From positions 868,001-932,000 of the forward strand of contig NC_017857.3 of assembly GCF_000260985.4 (NCBI RefSeq): DNA of 64,000 nt. Reading direction: 5' to 3'. Numbering within the stretch: position 1 is the first letter of the stretch; each line of letters begins with the position of its first letter. A model generated the notes under the pieces. The model was given only the letters and a program-made list of their open reading frames with translations. It ran no database searches and was not told where the DNA came from. This stretch comes from Methylophaga nitratireducenticrescens. Its GTDB lineage: Bacteria; Pseudomonadota; Gammaproteobacteria; Nitrosococcales; Methylophagaceae. Of the stretch, positions 36,185-48,769 are shown piece by piece. Made by a program: the position numbers and the translations under genes.

Positions 36185-38391
<2,207 letters not shown>

Positions 38392-38405
38392 ACTGAGAAT
38401 TTTGA

Positions 38406-40646
38406 ATGAGCACTATAGTCGACGATCTGGAACAGCAACCGCTTCGGGATTTTACCGAAAAGGCCTATCTGGGATATTCCATGTACGTCATTCTGGATCG
38501 TGCCTTACCGCATCTGGCTGATGGTCTTAAACCGGTACAGCGACGCATTGTTTATGCGATGTCCGAGTTGGGCCTCAGTGCTTTATCCAAACATAAAAAA
38601 TCCGCTCGTACCGTCGGTGACGTATTAGGTAAATATCATCCGCATGGTGATTCGGCCTGTTACGAAGCCATGGTGCTGATGGCTCAGCCATTCTCCTATC
38701 GTTACACCTTGATTGACGGTCAGGGTAACTGGGGGTCAATGGATGATCCCAAATCATTTGCCGCCATGCGTTATACCGAAGCACGTCTGGCACCTTACGC
38801 CCAAACATTATTAACTGAGCTGGGGCAGGGCACGGTCGAATGGATGCCCAATTTTGATGGCACCATGGATGAGCCACAACTGCTGCCCGCACGACTTCCC
38901 AATGTATTATTGAACGGTGCCACCGGTATTGCCGTGGGTATGGCAACTGACATCCTGCCGCACAATTTGCGGGAAGTGGTTAACGCCTGTCTGCTGTTAC
39001 TCAAATCACCGAAAAGTACACTGGATGATCTGTTAACTGAAATTCAGGGCCCGGATTTCCCGACTGGTGGTGAAATCGTCTCGCCTCAGGCCGAAATCCG
39101 CCGCATTTACGAAACCGGTCATGGTTCGATTCGCCAGCGTGCTGCTTATAAAGTTGAAGACAACGAAGTTGTGATTCATGCGCTACCCTATCAGACTTCC
39201 GGTGCCAAAGTGCTGGAACAGATCGCCGCACAGATGAATAACAAAAAGCTGCCAATGGTCGCAGATTTACGCGATGAATCTGATCACGAACAGGCAGTGC
39301 GTCTGGTGATTGTGCCGCGTTCCAATCGGGTGGACATTGAAAGTCTGATGTCGCATCTGTTTGCCACTACTGATCTGGAACGCAGCTACCGCGTCAATAT
39401 GAACATGATCGGCCTTGATGGTCGGCCGCAGGTGAAAAGCCTGCTGCAGATGCTCAGCGAATGGTTAACCTACCGGATTCAAACGGTACGCCGCCGCTTG
39501 CAGTATCGTCTGGATAAAGTGCTGGATCGCATGCATGTGCTGGAAGGCCTGCTGGTTGCTTATCTGAATATAGATGAAGTCATTGCCATTATCCGTTATG
39601 AGGATGATCCCAAAGCCGAGTTAATGGCCCGATTCAGTCTTAGTGATCGCCAGGCCGAATCGATTCTCGAATTACGTTTGCGTCATTTGGCAAAACTGGA
39701 AGAAATGAAGCTCAAAGGCGAAATGGATGAGCTCAGTAAGGAACGTAAATCACTGGAATTATTACTGAGCTCAGAAACCCGTTTGAAATCGTTGATCCGC
39801 AAGGAGCTGACAGCTGATGCCGAAAAATATGGTGATGACCGTCGTAGTGAAATCAAACAACGTGAGGCCGCTAAAGCACTCAGTGAAACCGAATTACTTC
39901 CCACAGAACCTCTGACAATTGTGTTATCGGCCAGTGGCTGGGTGCGGGCGGCCAAAGGCCATGATGTGGATCCGGGATCATTAAATTACCGAACCGGCGA
40001 TCGCTATCTGGCATCGGTGAAAACCCGAAGTAACCAGCAGGTAGTGTTCCTCGATGAAAGCGGCCGTAGTTATTCACTGGCGGCGCATACCTTGCCATCA
40101 GCAAGAGGCCAGGGAGAACCGCTGAGCGGTCGATTGCAATCTGCACCAGAAGTACGCTTTATTGCGGTGATTGCTGCCGAGAATGATCAGATGGTGTTGT
40201 TATCCAATACTGCTGGATATGGTTTTGTAACTCGCTTTGATAACTTACTGGCTAAAAACAAAGCCGGAAAAGCTTTATTCAATCTGCCAGAAAAAGCGGC
40301 GTTATTACCACCCTTGGTGGTCGATACAAAAATGCCGCAACAACTGGCGGTTGCTGCAGGAGATGGAAGGTTATTAGTCTTCCCAATCAGTGAAGTGCCG
40401 GAACTCAATAAAGGCAAGGGCGTCCGTTTGATCAATATTCCGCAAGCACGTTTCACCAGTGGTCAGGAATGGTTGCAATCGGTCACGCTGGTGCCGGAAA
40501 ATCATAGTTTGACGCTGCACGCCGGACGTCGTCATCTAACGTTGAAAACCGCTGATCTGCAGCACTATGCGGGCGAGCGGGGCAAACGTGGACACAAGTT
40601 ACCCAGAGGGTTACAAAAAGTCAGCTCTGTGGAAGTAGCCGAGTAA
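38406..40646 (+). CDS. parC: DNA topoisomerase IV subunit A
   Basis: A 746-residue breakage-reunion subunit. The catalytic tyrosine is Tyr123 in [10 protein letters not shown]. The quinolone-resistance region reads [14 protein letters not shown], with Ser83 and Glu87 at the usual resistance positions, so no known resistance substitution is seen there. A C-terminal beta-propeller region follows. Length matches ParC (about 750) rather than GyrA. It forms an operon with parE. Confidence 0.97.
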   Translation: MSTIVDDLEQQPLRDFTEKAYLGYSMYVILDRALPHLADGLKPVQRRIVYAMSELGLSALSKHKKSARTVGDVLGKYHPHGDSACYEAMVLMAQPFSYRYTLIDGQGNWGSMDDPKSFAAMRYTEARLAPYAQTLLTELGQGTVEWMPNFDGTMDEPQLLPARLPNVLLNGATGIAVGMATDILPHNLREVVNACLLLLKSPKSTLDDLLTEIQGPDFPTGGEIVSPQAEIRRIYETGHGSIRQRAAYKVEDNEVVIHALPYQTSGAKVLEQIAAQMNNKKLPMVADLRDESDHEQAVRLVIVPRSNRVDIESLMSHLFATTDLERSYRVNMNMIGLDGRPQVKSLLQMLSEWLTYRIQTVRRRLQYRLDKVLDRMHVLEGLLVAYLNIDEVIAIIRYEDDPKAELMARFSLSDRQAESILELRLRHLAKLEEMKLKGEMDELSKERKSLELLLSSETRLKSLIRKELTADAEKYGDDRRSEIKQREAAKALSETELLPTEPLTIVLSASGWVRAAKGHDVDPGSLNYRTGDRYLASVKTRSNQQVVFLDESGRSYSLAAHTLPSARGQGEPLSGRLQSAPEVRFIAVIAAENDQMVLLSNTAGYGFVTRFDNLLAKNKAGKALFNLPEKAALLPPLVVDTKMPQQLAVAAGDGRLLVFPISEVPELNKGKGVRLINIPQARFTSGQEWLQSVTLVPENHSLTLHAGRRHLTLKTADLQHYAGERGKRGHKLPRGLQKVSSVEVAE

Positions 40647-40699
40647 AAAAGTCAGTTACTTGTTATCCTATCAGCCTGAAATCAACATGCCTGATAGAG

Positions 40700-41161
40700 A
40701 TGCTGGATATACCTTCTGATCATTTTTCCGTTACCGCTGTATTGCTGAAAAAATCCAGTCAACATCGCTGGGCCAGTTATTCCTGGTCTTTTCTTGGGGT
40801 GATGCCTGGTCTTAGCGAAACACAATTCTCCAAAGCACAGACGCAAGGCGAACTGCATTATTATCCTGAGCTGCACCTGCGCTTATTTCGGCATTATTGC
40901 GAAAATTATTACCTCAACCTGATGTCAGAACAGGCCAAGATTTATTTTATTGGGCGTCTGGAAAATGATCTGTTAACACCGGTTTTATTAACGGTGGATT
41001 TCGAGGAAGCCGCTTCTTATATGGAAGCAGGCGATCAGGTGCTGGAAGCAGCTTTGCCGGATGAGTTATGTGTTTGGCTGGAACGTTTTATTATCTATCA
41101 CTATGCACCGGAGGCACCCAAAAAACGTCGTGGTGGACGACGAAAAGATAAAGGTGAATGA
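40700..41161 (+). CDS. DUF3305 family protein of the formate dehydrogenase cluster
   Basis: A 153-residue soluble protein with the DUF3305 pattern (VTAVLLKKSSQHRWASYSWSFLGVMPG, LHYYPELHLRLFRHYCENYYLNLM) and a basic C-terminal tail (KKRRGGRRKDKGE). DUF3305 genes are found almost only next to DUF3306 genes and formate dehydrogenase genes, as here. Its function is unknown; a maturation role is likely. It overlaps the next gene by 4 bases. Confidence 0.85.
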   Translation: MLDIPSDHFSVTAVLLKKSSQHRWASYSWSFLGVMPGLSETQFSKAQTQGELHYYPELHLRLFRHYCENYYLNLMSEQAKIYFIGRLENDLLTPVLLTVDFEEAASYMEAGDQVLEAALPDELCVWLERFIIYHYAPEAPKKRRGGRRKDKGE

Positions 41162-41622
41162 TGAATGAAAAATCGCCATCAGAACGTTTTTTATCACGCT
41201 GGTCCCGCCGTAAGCAGCAAACCAATATTGCAGAAGAAACGGCAACTGAAAAATCAGCGCTTACCGAACAAAACCTGACAGATGAACCTGCACCAGCCAA
41301 AGAGCCAGCTGATTTGCCCCTTTGGCAACGTGAGGATGTTGATCCGGAAACCAAAAAACAGGCATTACGTAATTTATTTCGAAAACCGGGCTTTACTCAA
41401 ACCGATGGGCTTGAAGAATACGAAAATGATTATAACTATCATGCTTTTGCTGGATTGGGCTCTGTGGTAACCCATGAAATGAAGCGGATGCTGGAACGTC
41501 AGCTGGCAGAAGCTGACGCAGCTGAACAGCCAGCGATAACTGTCCCTGCAGAAGGCGCTGAACAGCATAACGATACACAATCGCGAAATAATCGCGACGA
41601 GGAGGATAAGCCCATTGCATAA
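41158..41622 (+). CDS. DUF3306 family protein of the formate dehydrogenase cluster
   Basis: A 154-residue acidic, low-complexity protein. It opens with SPSERFLSRWSRRKQQ, the DUF3306 hallmark, followed by QREDVDPETKKQALRNLFRKPGFTQTDGLEEYENDYN. The C-terminal part is rich in Ala, Glu and Gln and probably disordered. It lies between DUF3305 and the ferredoxin gene in the conserved formate dehydrogenase neighbourhood. Function is unknown. Confidence 0.85.
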   Translation: MMNEKSPSERFLSRWSRRKQQTNIAEETATEKSALTEQNLTDEPAPAKEPADLPLWQREDVDPETKKQALRNLFRKPGFTQTDGLEEYENDYNYHAFAGLGSVVTHEMKRMLERQLAEADAAEQPAITVPAEGAEQHNDTQSRNNRDEEDKPIA

Positions 41623-43159
41623 CGTGGTTTTGGAAGCAGGCCAAATTGAAATTCATCCGGTGCAATTGATTGAATTTGAATCCCGTGGTCGTTTACTGAT
41701 GGTTGGTAGTGCCGAAGCTGTTTCTGCCGTGACAGCACATTGCCAGCCATTAACTATCAGTGCATTGGTGACCGAAACAGCAACCGTTAAAATTGATGAT
41801 GTAACGGTATTAACCGGTGAACTGGATAGCTTAACCGGCTGGTTGGGTGAGTTTGATGCAGTCATTGCAGGACAAACATTACGCTTTGATTTGGTGCTGG
41901 ATTTGAGTGATTCACCAATTCTCAAACAAAAAGTTTCACCGTTAGGCTATTTTGCTCCCGGCGAAAATCAACAAGCCCTGGCCGAAGCCTTACAGCAATT
42001 GCCCGAACTGATTGGTATTTTCGATAAACCACGGTATTTCCAATATAAACCGAATATCTGTGCCCATTCCCGCCGTGGTATCAACGGCTGTAACCAATGT
42101 CTAGAAGCCTGTCCCGCCGAAGCGATCAGCCATGCCGGAGATGAAGTCCGAGTCGACCCTCATTTGTGTCAGGGCTGCGGCAGCTGTGTGGCGGTTTGCC
42201 CCTCCGGTGCAATGAATTATGCGTTGCCAACACTAGATGTCAGTTTGGAACGTTTACGTGCCATGATGCAGCAATATGCTGAACTCGAAATGAAACCACC
42301 GCATATTCTGATCCATGATGAATCCAATGCTCAAACCTTGTTGGAAATGCGCGGACATGAACTCACTGACAATGTGATCACTTTCTCGATTGAAGAAATT
42401 GGCGCGTTGAGCATGCCTTTCTGGCTGGCTGCGATGGCCTATGGCGCGGCTGGTGTCACTGTTTGGGATGCTTTGACCCACAGTGATCACGATTGGCTGG
42501 AACTGCAGCAGCAAATAAAGTTAACCAACGAATTATTGAACGGGATGGGCTATTCGACCGCCATTCACTGGCATCAAGGCAATGATTTCACGGCCTTAAA
42601 ATCCCACATCCAGCAGTTGCCCAAAACAGAGGTTGCCACTCCAAGCCGCTTTGCCGGTATGGATAACAAGCGCCGAGTCAGCACCATGGCCTTATCTCAT
42701 CTATACGAACATGCTCCAGCACCTCAGTCAGAAATCAAACTGGAAAAACCGGCACCATTTGGTGATGTTCTGGTCGATAGACAGGCTTGTACCTTATGTA
42801 TGTCATGTGTTTCAGTCTGTCCGGTCGGCGCATTGGTTGACGGGGTCGACAAACCGCAACTGAATTTTATTGAAGATTTATGTGTGCAATGCGGTATTTG
42901 TGAAACAGCTTGCCCTGAAAATGCCATCACGCTGGCACCGAGGTATCTTTATCAGCGTGATCAGGCACGGCAAAAACGCATTTTGCATGAGGAGGCGATC
43001 TTTCATTGCATCAGTTGTGCAAAACCATTTGCCACTCAGAAAATGATCGACACGATTACCGCAAAATTAAAAGATCATCATATGTTTCAGGGCGCAGCAC
43101 TGAATCAACTGAAGATGTGTGAGGATTGTCGTGTCAAAGCCATGTTCAAAAAAGGTTAA
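41615..43159 (+). CDS. Multi-cluster 4Fe-4S protein of the formate dehydrogenase cluster
   Basis: A 514-residue protein starting with TTG at 41615, supported by GAGGAGGA at the correct distance; GTG at 41624 is an alternative. Four ferredoxin-type cysteine groups are visible (CNQCLEACPAEAI, CQGCGSCVAVCPSGAM, CTLCMSCVSVCPVGAL and CVQCGICETACPENAI), followed by extra CxxC pairs (CISCAKP, CEDCRVK). It lies with DUF3305, DUF3306 and TorD genes and is thought to move electrons during, or assist, formate dehydrogenase maturation. Its exact job has not been shown. Confidence 0.87.
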   Translation: MHNVVLEAGQIEIHPVQLIEFESRGRLLMVGSAEAVSAVTAHCQPLTISALVTETATVKIDDVTVLTGELDSLTGWLGEFDAVIAGQTLRFDLVLDLSDSPILKQKVSPLGYFAPGENQQALAEALQQLPELIGIFDKPRYFQYKPNICAHSRRGINGCNQCLEACPAEAISHAGDEVRVDPHLCQGCGSCVAVCPSGAMNYALPTLDVSLERLRAMMQQYAELEMKPPHILIHDESNAQTLLEMRGHELTDNVITFSIEEIGALSMPFWLAAMAYGAAGVTVWDALTHSDHDWLELQQQIKLTNELLNGMGYSTAIHWHQGNDFTALKSHIQQLPKTEVATPSRFAGMDNKRRVSTMALSHLYEHAPAPQSEIKLEKPAPFGDVLVDRQACTLCMSCVSVCPVGALVDGVDKPQLNFIEDLCVQCGICETACPENAITLAPRYLYQRDQARQKRILHEEAIFHCISCAKPFATQKMIDTITAKLKDHHMFQGAALNQLKMCEDCRVKAMFKKG

Positions 43160-43164
43160 CAACC

Positions 43165-43740
43165 GTGGAAGAAATTGAAGAAACCCAGTGGCGAGCTCAA
43201 ACCTACGCATTATTAGCTAATTTGCTGGCGGCGCCCCCACAGCAGGATTTACTCGACAATATTGTAAATTTAAAGGTTACAGAGCCGGAAACATCTTTAG
43301 GTCAGGGGTGGCTGGCATTGATTGATGCCGCTACACAAAACAATGCTGAGCAAATTGCCGATGAATATCAGGAATTGTTTATCGGACTGGCTCATGGGGA
43401 GGTGATTCCTTATGGTTCCTATTATCAAAGTGGATTTTTAAATGAAAAACCTCTGGCAAGATTGCGTATTGATTTAGGTAAACTTGGCTTGGAACGACAA
43501 CAGGATAAAGCAGAACCTGAAGATCACATTGCTGGTGAATGCGATGTGATGCGTTTGATTCTGACGGCAAACGGTATCCCTGTTATTGATGACAAAACCT
43601 TTTTCAACGCGCATTTACGCCCTTGGGCTGCTAAGTTTTTTGCTGATTTGATACATGCCAAGAGTGCAGTTTTTTATAAAGCTGTCGCTTTGTTGGGTAA
43701 ACATTTTATTGAAATGGAACTTGAACGACTTGAACAATGA
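43165..43740 (+). CDS. TorD/DmsD-family molybdoenzyme chaperone
   Basis: About 191 residues from GTG at 43165, preceded by AAAGG; the ATG upstream lies within the ferredoxin gene. The helical TorD pattern is visible (WRAQTYALLANLLAAPPQQDLL, DEYQELFIGLAHGEVIPYGSYYQSGFLNEKPLARLR and EDHIAGECDVMRLIL). These chaperones bind the Tat leader of molybdoenzymes and delay export until the cofactor is inserted. Its client is very likely the FdhA at 44.1 kb. Confidence 0.87.
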   Translation: MEEIEETQWRAQTYALLANLLAAPPQQDLLDNIVNLKVTEPETSLGQGWLALIDAATQNNAEQIADEYQELFIGLAHGEVIPYGSYYQSGFLNEKPLARLRIDLGKLGLERQQDKAEPEDHIAGECDVMRLILTANGIPVIDDKTFFNAHLRPWAAKFFADLIHAKSAVFYKAVALLGKHFIEMELERLEQ

Positions 43741-43872
43741 CAGATACTTCAACGTAACTGGCAAATTTCCTTGAACACAGGGGTTGTCTGCGCGATAATT
43801 TGAGCGTAATTTTGTTGTCAAAGACGATAGCATCCTGCTTGTTACTGCACTGAATTTCATTCGGAGAAATCC

Positions 43873-44082
43873 ATGACTGTTAAGCCTTCAAAGAGCCGCA
43901 GAGAATTCCTGCACAAATTGACTGCCACAGTAGGAGGAACGGCAACGTTGGCTTTTACCGCTAATACGCTGCATGCTGCTCCGCAAAAAACGATTGCCCC
44001 CCCCACTAAACCTGTTCTTGCTGCCAAAGGCTATCAACATACGGAACATGTTGAAGCTTACTACCAACGTGTTGATTTTTAA
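43873..44082 (+). CDS. Formate dehydrogenase region Tat-leader small protein
   Basis: A 69-residue protein with a twin-arginine leader (SRREFLHKLTATVGGTATLAFTANTLHA) and a short tail ending in GYQHTEHVEAYYQRVDF. This fits the small formate-dehydrogenase-region Tat target protein family. It lies 12 bases before the large subunit gene, so it is co-transcribed and may be an accessory subunit. Function is not established. Confidence 0.85.
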   Translation: MTVKPSKSRREFLHKLTATVGGTATLAFTANTLHAAPQKTIAPPTKPVLAAKGYQHTEHVEAYYQRVDF

Positions 44083-44094
44083 AAGATTATTGAT

Positions 44095-46968
44095 ATGAAA
44101 CTGACTAAACGTGATCCGGCAGCTATTATCAGTGGCCTCTCTGGGGTTAATCGTCGCTCTTTTCTGAAAGGTTCCGGTATTGCAGCAGGTGGTGCAGCCT
44201 TTATGAGTTTGCTTCCAAGTGCAATGATTCAGAAAGCTGAGGCAGTTGAAGGGCAACAACCAACATACAACGAAGGTGAAATCACACGGGTTCGCAGTGT
44301 TTGCAGTCATTGCAGTGTGGGGTGTGGGGTAACTGCTGAGATACAAAATGGTGTCTGGATTGGGCAGGAACCAAGCTTTGACCATCCATTTAATCTTGGT
44401 TCGCACTGTGCTAAAGGTGCCTCTGTTCGTGAACATGGCCATGGTGACAAGCGCCTGAAGTATCCAATGAAAAAAGTCGATGGAAAATGGCAGCGAGTGT
44501 CATGGGAACAAGCTATCGACGAAATTGGTACACAAATGTTGAAGATCCGCGAAACGTCCGGCCCAGACTCAGTTTACTGGCTGGGGTCTGCGAAATTCAA
44601 TAATGAACAGGCTTATCTGTTCCGCAAGTTTGCTGCTTTCTGGGGAACAAATAATGTGGATCACCAGGCGCGGATCTGTCATTCCACTACAGTTGCCGGG
44701 GTAGCAAATACCTGGGGATACGGTGCAATGACCAACTCCTATAACGACATACATAATTCCAAAGCAATTTTTATTATCGGTGCTAATCCTGCTGAGGCCC
44801 ATCCGGTTTCTCTGCAGCATATTTTCCGTGGAAAAGAGCGTGGTGCGCCGGTTATTGTCGTTGACCCCCGCTTCAGTCGTACTGCTGCCCATGCTGATCA
44901 ATTTATTCGTATCCGTAGCGGTTCGGATATTCCATTAGTCTGGGGCATGCTTTGGCATATTTTCGAAAATGGTTGGGAAGATAAAACCTTCATAGAGCAG
45001 CGGGTTTACGGAATGGAAGAAATCCGAAAAGAAGTTGCTAACTGGTCACCTGAAGAAGTTGAAAAAGTCACTGGTGCTAAAGAGTCTGAGGTTTATCAGG
45101 CTGCTAAAACGATGGCTGAGCATCGACCTGGCACTGTGATCTGGTGTATGGGAATTACTCAGCACTCTATTGGTAACAGCAATACCCGAGCCCTCTGCAT
45201 CCTGCAATTAGCACTTGGGAACATGGGGGTTTCTGGTGGTGGCACCAATATATTCCGTGGCCACGATAATGTGCAGGGTGCAACCGACTTTGGTGTAGTC
45301 GCCAATAGCCTTCCAGGTTACTACGGACTAGCGGAGGGTGCCTGGCAGCATTGGGCCCGTGTCTGGAAAGTAGATCTGGACTGGCTCAAACAAAAATTTG
45401 ATCAACGTAAATATGAAGAAATAAATGGCACAGCAGTGTCACCTATGTACTCTAATGGTATTCCCGTTTCACGCTGGATTGACGGAGTATTGGAAGATAA
45501 AAACAATATTGCTCAGAACGAGAACCTTAAAGCGATGGTGTTCTGGGGACATGCCCCAAACAGTCAAACGCGTGGCCCGGAAATGAAAGTAGCCATGGAA
45601 AAACTGGATTTACTGGTCGTCGTTGATCCTTATCCTACCGTTTCAGCAGTCATGAATGAGCGCACCGATGGGGTTTATTTATTACCTGCTGCAACTCAGT
45701 TTGAAACCTATGGTTCGCTAACGTCATCAAATCGTTCAGTGCAATGGCGTTTTCAGGTCATTAAGCCACTATTTGAATCACTGCCAGATCACACGATTAT
45801 GTATAAATTTGCCAAAAAATTTGGCTTTGAAAAAGAATTGTGTAATCAAATTGCAGTGAATGATGAAGAACCATTAATTGAAGATATTACCCGTGAATAC
45901 AACAAAGGAATGTGGGCGATTGGCTACACTGGCCAGTCACCTGAGCGACTGAAATTACAATCGGAGAATCTGCATACGTTTAACACCACGACTCTTAGAG
46001 CAGAAGGTGGTCCCTGTGATGGTGAATTTTATGGTTTGCCCTGGCCATGCTGGGGCACTCCGGAAATTAGGCATCCTGGCAGCCATATTCTGTATGACAA
46101 TTCTACGCCCGTAGCCGAAGGCGGGAGCCCGTTCCGTGCTCGTTTTGGTGTGGAACGTAATGGTGTCAATCTATTAGCCGAGGGTTCGAGTACCGTTGGT
46201 GCTGAACTCACAGATGGATATCCTGAATTTACAGATACGATGCTCAAGGAATTGGGCTGGTGGGATGACCTGACGGCTGAAGAAAAAGCGGAAGCGGAAG
46301 GACGTAATTGGAAAACCGATTTGTCAGGGGGAATTCAGCGTGTGGCAATCAAACACGGCTGTGCACCGTATGGTAATGCCAAAGCGCGTGCGGTGGTCTG
46401 GCAGTTTCCGGATCCTGTTCCAATACATCGTGAACCTCTTTATACAAACCGTCGTGATTTGGTGGAAAAATACCCTACATATGAAGATCGACGTAGCTTC
46501 TATCGTCTACCGACACGCTACGGCTCAATTCAGGCTACTGATTTCAGCAAAGATTTTCCTTTGATTATGACCAGTGGTCGATTAGTGGAATACGAAGGAG
46601 GTGGTGAAGAAACCCGCTCCAATCCATGGCTGGCTGAATTACAACAGGATATGTTCATTGAGGTTAACCCTGTCGATGCCAATAATGCCGGTATTAAAAA
46701 TGGCGAACAGGTATGGGTGGATGGTCCTGAAGGAGGTTCTATCAAAGTAATGGCGATGGTAACTGAACGTGTTGAGCGTGGAGTCGTGTTTATGCCATTC
46801 CATTTTGGTGGACATTTTCAAGGTAAGGATTTGGTTGATAACTACCCTGAAGGCACTGCACCACATGTTCGAGGTGAATCTTGTAATACGGTATTCACTT
46901 ATGGTTATGACTCCGTAACGGCGATGCAGGAAACGAAAGTTTCTCTTTGTCGTATCCGTGCTGCCTGA
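44095..46968 (+). CDS. fdhA: Periplasmic formate dehydrogenase large subunit (Mo/W)
   Basis: A 957-residue molybdopterin enzyme that oxidises formate to CO2 on the periplasmic side. A Tat leader has Arg20-Arg21 (NRRSFLKGSG). The N-terminal 4Fe-4S cluster is held by Cys70, Cys73, Cys77 and Cys105. The metal ligand is Cys194 in ARICHSTTVAG, so this is a cysteine rather than selenocysteine enzyme. The molybdopterin dinucleotide domain ends the protein. It is encoded before the electron-transfer and cytochrome b subunits. Confidence 0.94.
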   Translation: MKLTKRDPAAIISGLSGVNRRSFLKGSGIAAGGAAFMSLLPSAMIQKAEAVEGQQPTYNEGEITRVRSVCSHCSVGCGVTAEIQNGVWIGQEPSFDHPFNLGSHCAKGASVREHGHGDKRLKYPMKKVDGKWQRVSWEQAIDEIGTQMLKIRETSGPDSVYWLGSAKFNNEQAYLFRKFAAFWGTNNVDHQARICHSTTVAGVANTWGYGAMTNSYNDIHNSKAIFIIGANPAEAHPVSLQHIFRGKERGAPVIVVDPRFSRTAAHADQFIRIRSGSDIPLVWGMLWHIFENGWEDKTFIEQRVYGMEEIRKEVANWSPEEVEKVTGAKESEVYQAAKTMAEHRPGTVIWCMGITQHSIGNSNTRALCILQLALGNMGVSGGGTNIFRGHDNVQGATDFGVVANSLPGYYGLAEGAWQHWARVWKVDLDWLKQKFDQRKYEEINGTAVSPMYSNGIPVSRWIDGVLEDKNNIAQNENLKAMVFWGHAPNSQTRGPEMKVAMEKLDLLVVVDPYPTVSAVMNERTDGVYLLPAATQFETYGSLTSSNRSVQWRFQVIKPLFESLPDHTIMYKFAKKFGFEKELCNQIAVNDEEPLIEDITREYNKGMWAIGYTGQSPERLKLQSENLHTFNTTTLRAEGGPCDGEFYGLPWPCWGTPEIRHPGSHILYDNSTPVAEGGSPFRARFGVERNGVNLLAEGSSTVGAELTDGYPEFTDTMLKELGWWDDLTAEEKAEAEGRNWKTDLSGGIQRVAIKHGCAPYGNAKARAVVWQFPDPVPIHREPLYTNRRDLVEKYPTYEDRRSFYRLPTRYGSIQATDFSKDFPLIMTSGRLVEYEGGGEETRSNPWLAELQQDMFIEVNPVDANNAGIKNGEQVWVDGPEGGSIKVMAMVTERVERGVVFMPFHFGGHFQGKDLVDNYPEGTAPHVRGESCNTVFTYGYDSVTAMQETKVSLCRIRAA

Positions 46969-46984
46969 TTAAGGAGGTTGCTCA

Positions 46985-47569
46985 ATGGCTCGAATGAAGT
47001 TTTTATGTGATGCCGAGCGTTGTATTGAATGCAATGCCTGTGTCACTGCCTGTAAAAATGAACATGAAGTTCCCTGGGGTATTAACCGACGTCGTGTCGT
47101 CACCATTGATGATGGGATCCCGGGCGAAAAGTCTATCTCAGTTGCTTGTATGCATTGCAGCGATGCCCCATGCCAGGCCGTCTGTCCTGTCGACTGTTTC
47201 TACACCACTGCCGATGGCATCGTACTGCATGACAAGGATATTTGCATCGGTTGTGGATATTGTTTCTACGCCTGTCCATTTGGGGCACCACAATACCCCC
47301 AGGAAGGTGCTTTTGGCGCGCGTGGCAAGATGGATAAATGTACTTTTTGTGCTGGTGGACCCGAAGAAGATAATTCTACTGCGGAAGTGGAAAAGTATGG
47401 ACGTAACCGTTTAGCCGAAGGAAAATTACCGTTGTGTGCCGAAATGTGTTCGACCAAAGCTTTGATCGCTGGTGATGGTGATATTGTTGCTGACTTGTTC
47501 CGCAGTCGTGTGGTTCGTCGTGGTGGCCGTCCAGATAACTGGGGTTGGGCAACAGCCTACAAGGATTAA
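46985..47569 (+). CDS. fdhB: Formate dehydrogenase iron-sulfur subunit
   Basis: A 194-residue four-cluster ferredoxin subunit. Cysteine groups include CIECNACVTACKNEHEVPWG, CMHCSDAPCQAVCPVDC, CIGCGYCFYACPFGAP and CTFCAGG with CAEMC. It passes electrons from the large subunit to the cytochrome b subunit. An excellent AAGGAGG ribosome site lies before the ATG. It lacks its own signal and should be exported together with the large subunit. Confidence 0.93.
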   Translation: MARMKFLCDAERCIECNACVTACKNEHEVPWGINRRRVVTIDDGIPGEKSISVACMHCSDAPCQAVCPVDCFYTTADGIVLHDKDICIGCGYCFYACPFGAPQYPQEGAFGARGKMDKCTFCAGGPEEDNSTAEVEKYGRNRLAEGKLPLCAEMCSTKALIAGDGDIVADLFRSRVVRRGGRPDNWGWATAYKD

Positions 47570-47571
47570 TC

Positions 47572-47751
47572 ATGAGACTGCTTGTTTTAATGCTTGGTGC
47601 CTTTCTGCTGACTGCTTGTTATGAAGATACTGATGTAACCATGCATAAAGCTGGCGTGTATAAAGGTAGTGAAGACAATCATGCTCTATCAGCAGAAGAA
47701 CGCGCAGAAATATTGAAGCAGCGTTTCAACAGCGTACAAACGGATCGCTAA
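47572..47751 (+). CDS. Small lipoprotein between formate dehydrogenase subunit genes
   Basis: A 59-residue protein with a lipoprotein signal (MRLLVLMLGAFLLTACYED; lipobox LTAC, Cys16). The mature part is short and charged (KGSEDNHALSAEERAEILKQRFNSVQTDR). It starts 2 bases after the fdhB stop and ends 10 bases before the cytochrome b gene, so it is a genuine operon member. I do not recognise the family. It may anchor or stabilise the periplasmic complex. Confidence 0.78.
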   Translation: MRLLVLMLGAFLLTACYEDTDVTMHKAGVYKGSEDNHALSAEERAEILKQRFNSVQTDR

Positions 47752-47761
47752 CGGAGAAGGC

Positions 47762-48769
47762 ATGTCTGCAACTGCTGCTATGAATAATCGTAAAAAAACA
47801 TCGCTTTGGGCGATGTTGATCATTGTATTGGCAATTCTGATATTGCCGTTAACCGGTTATCTGTATGTCAGTATGACCGAGCAGCCGGCAGTAGATGAGC
47901 AGACCAATCCTCGTTCTGATACCTGGCGACAGGTGCGTGAAAATCAAAAAGGTTATAGCGCTGTTAAAGGTCAGGAAACCAATGAACTGATCCAGGGAGC
48001 AGGTCAAAACTGGCGTCAGCTGCGCAATGGTCCGATTGCTACGTATGGTGCATGGTTGCTCAGCGGTGTGCTGGTTATTCTTGCTGCATTTTATTTGTGG
48101 CGAGGCGAGATCAAATTAACCCATCCCCGTACAGGTAAAACCGTGCAGCGCTGGACTTTGAACGAACGCCGATTACATTGGACGACAGCCACGTTATTTA
48201 TTCTGCTGGCAATCACTGGGCTTAGCCTTTTGTACGGGCGTTTTGCCTTAATCCCTTTACTTGGTTATCCGGGGTTTTCGGCTTATGCGATAGCGGCCAA
48301 ATGGATACATAATTTACTTGGTCCAGTGTTTATGGTGGCTTTGTTTACCATCTTGATTAAATGGTTCAAAAATAATTTATTTACCAAAGTTGATATCCAG
48401 TGGTTCAAAGATTTTGGTGGCATGGTAGGCAATAAACATCCATCAGCAGGTAAGTTCAATGGTGGAGAAAAAGCCTGGTTCTGGACTTTGGCGACAGCCG
48501 GAGTGGCACTGTGTCTTTCAGGTCTGGTACTTGATTTTCCCAATTTTGGACAAGAACGTGAAGTTATTATTGGTGCTCATCTTATTCATATTCTAACGGC
48601 GATATTGCTGATGGCCTTTGCATTGGGGCATATCTACATCGGTACCCTTGGCACCGAAGGCGCGTTGGAAGGAATGACGACGGGTCAAGTAGATATCGTC
48701 TGGGCTGAACAACATCATGATTTATGGTTAAAAGAAATTGAGCAACAGCAGAAAAATAGCCACCAGTAA
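47762..48769 (+). CDS. fdhC: Formate dehydrogenase cytochrome b subunit
   Basis: A 335-residue membrane protein with about five hydrophobic helices (first near residues 18-36, then after residue 95). His residues on the helices (ERRLHWTTATLFILLAITGLSLL; AKWIHNLLGPVFMVALF; GAHLIHILTAILLMAFALGHIYIG) should bind two b haems. This matches the formate dehydrogenase gamma subunit, delivering electrons to quinone. The N-terminal 90 residues form a periplasmic extension. Confidence 0.9.
   Translation: MSATAAMNNRKKTSLWAMLIIVLAILILPLTGYLYVSMTEQPAVDEQTNPRSDTWRQVRENQKGYSAVKGQETNELIQGAGQNWRQLRNGPIATYGAWLLSGVLVILAAFYLWRGEIKLTHPRTGKTVQRWTLNERRLHWTTATLFILLAITGLSLLYGRFALIPLLGYPGFSAYAIAAKWIHNLLGPVFMVALFTILIKWFKNNLFTKVDIQWFKDFGGMVGNKHPSAGKFNGGEKAWFWTLATAGVALCLSGLVLDFPNFGQEREVIIGAHLIHILTAILLMAFALGHIYIGTLGTEGALEGMTTGQVDIVWAEQHHDLWLKEIEQQQKNSHQ

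Noticed and set aside
44676-44678. Selenocysteine in the formate dehydrogenases
   Set aside because: Both large subunits have ordinary Cys codons at the metal-ligand position and no in-frame TGA.
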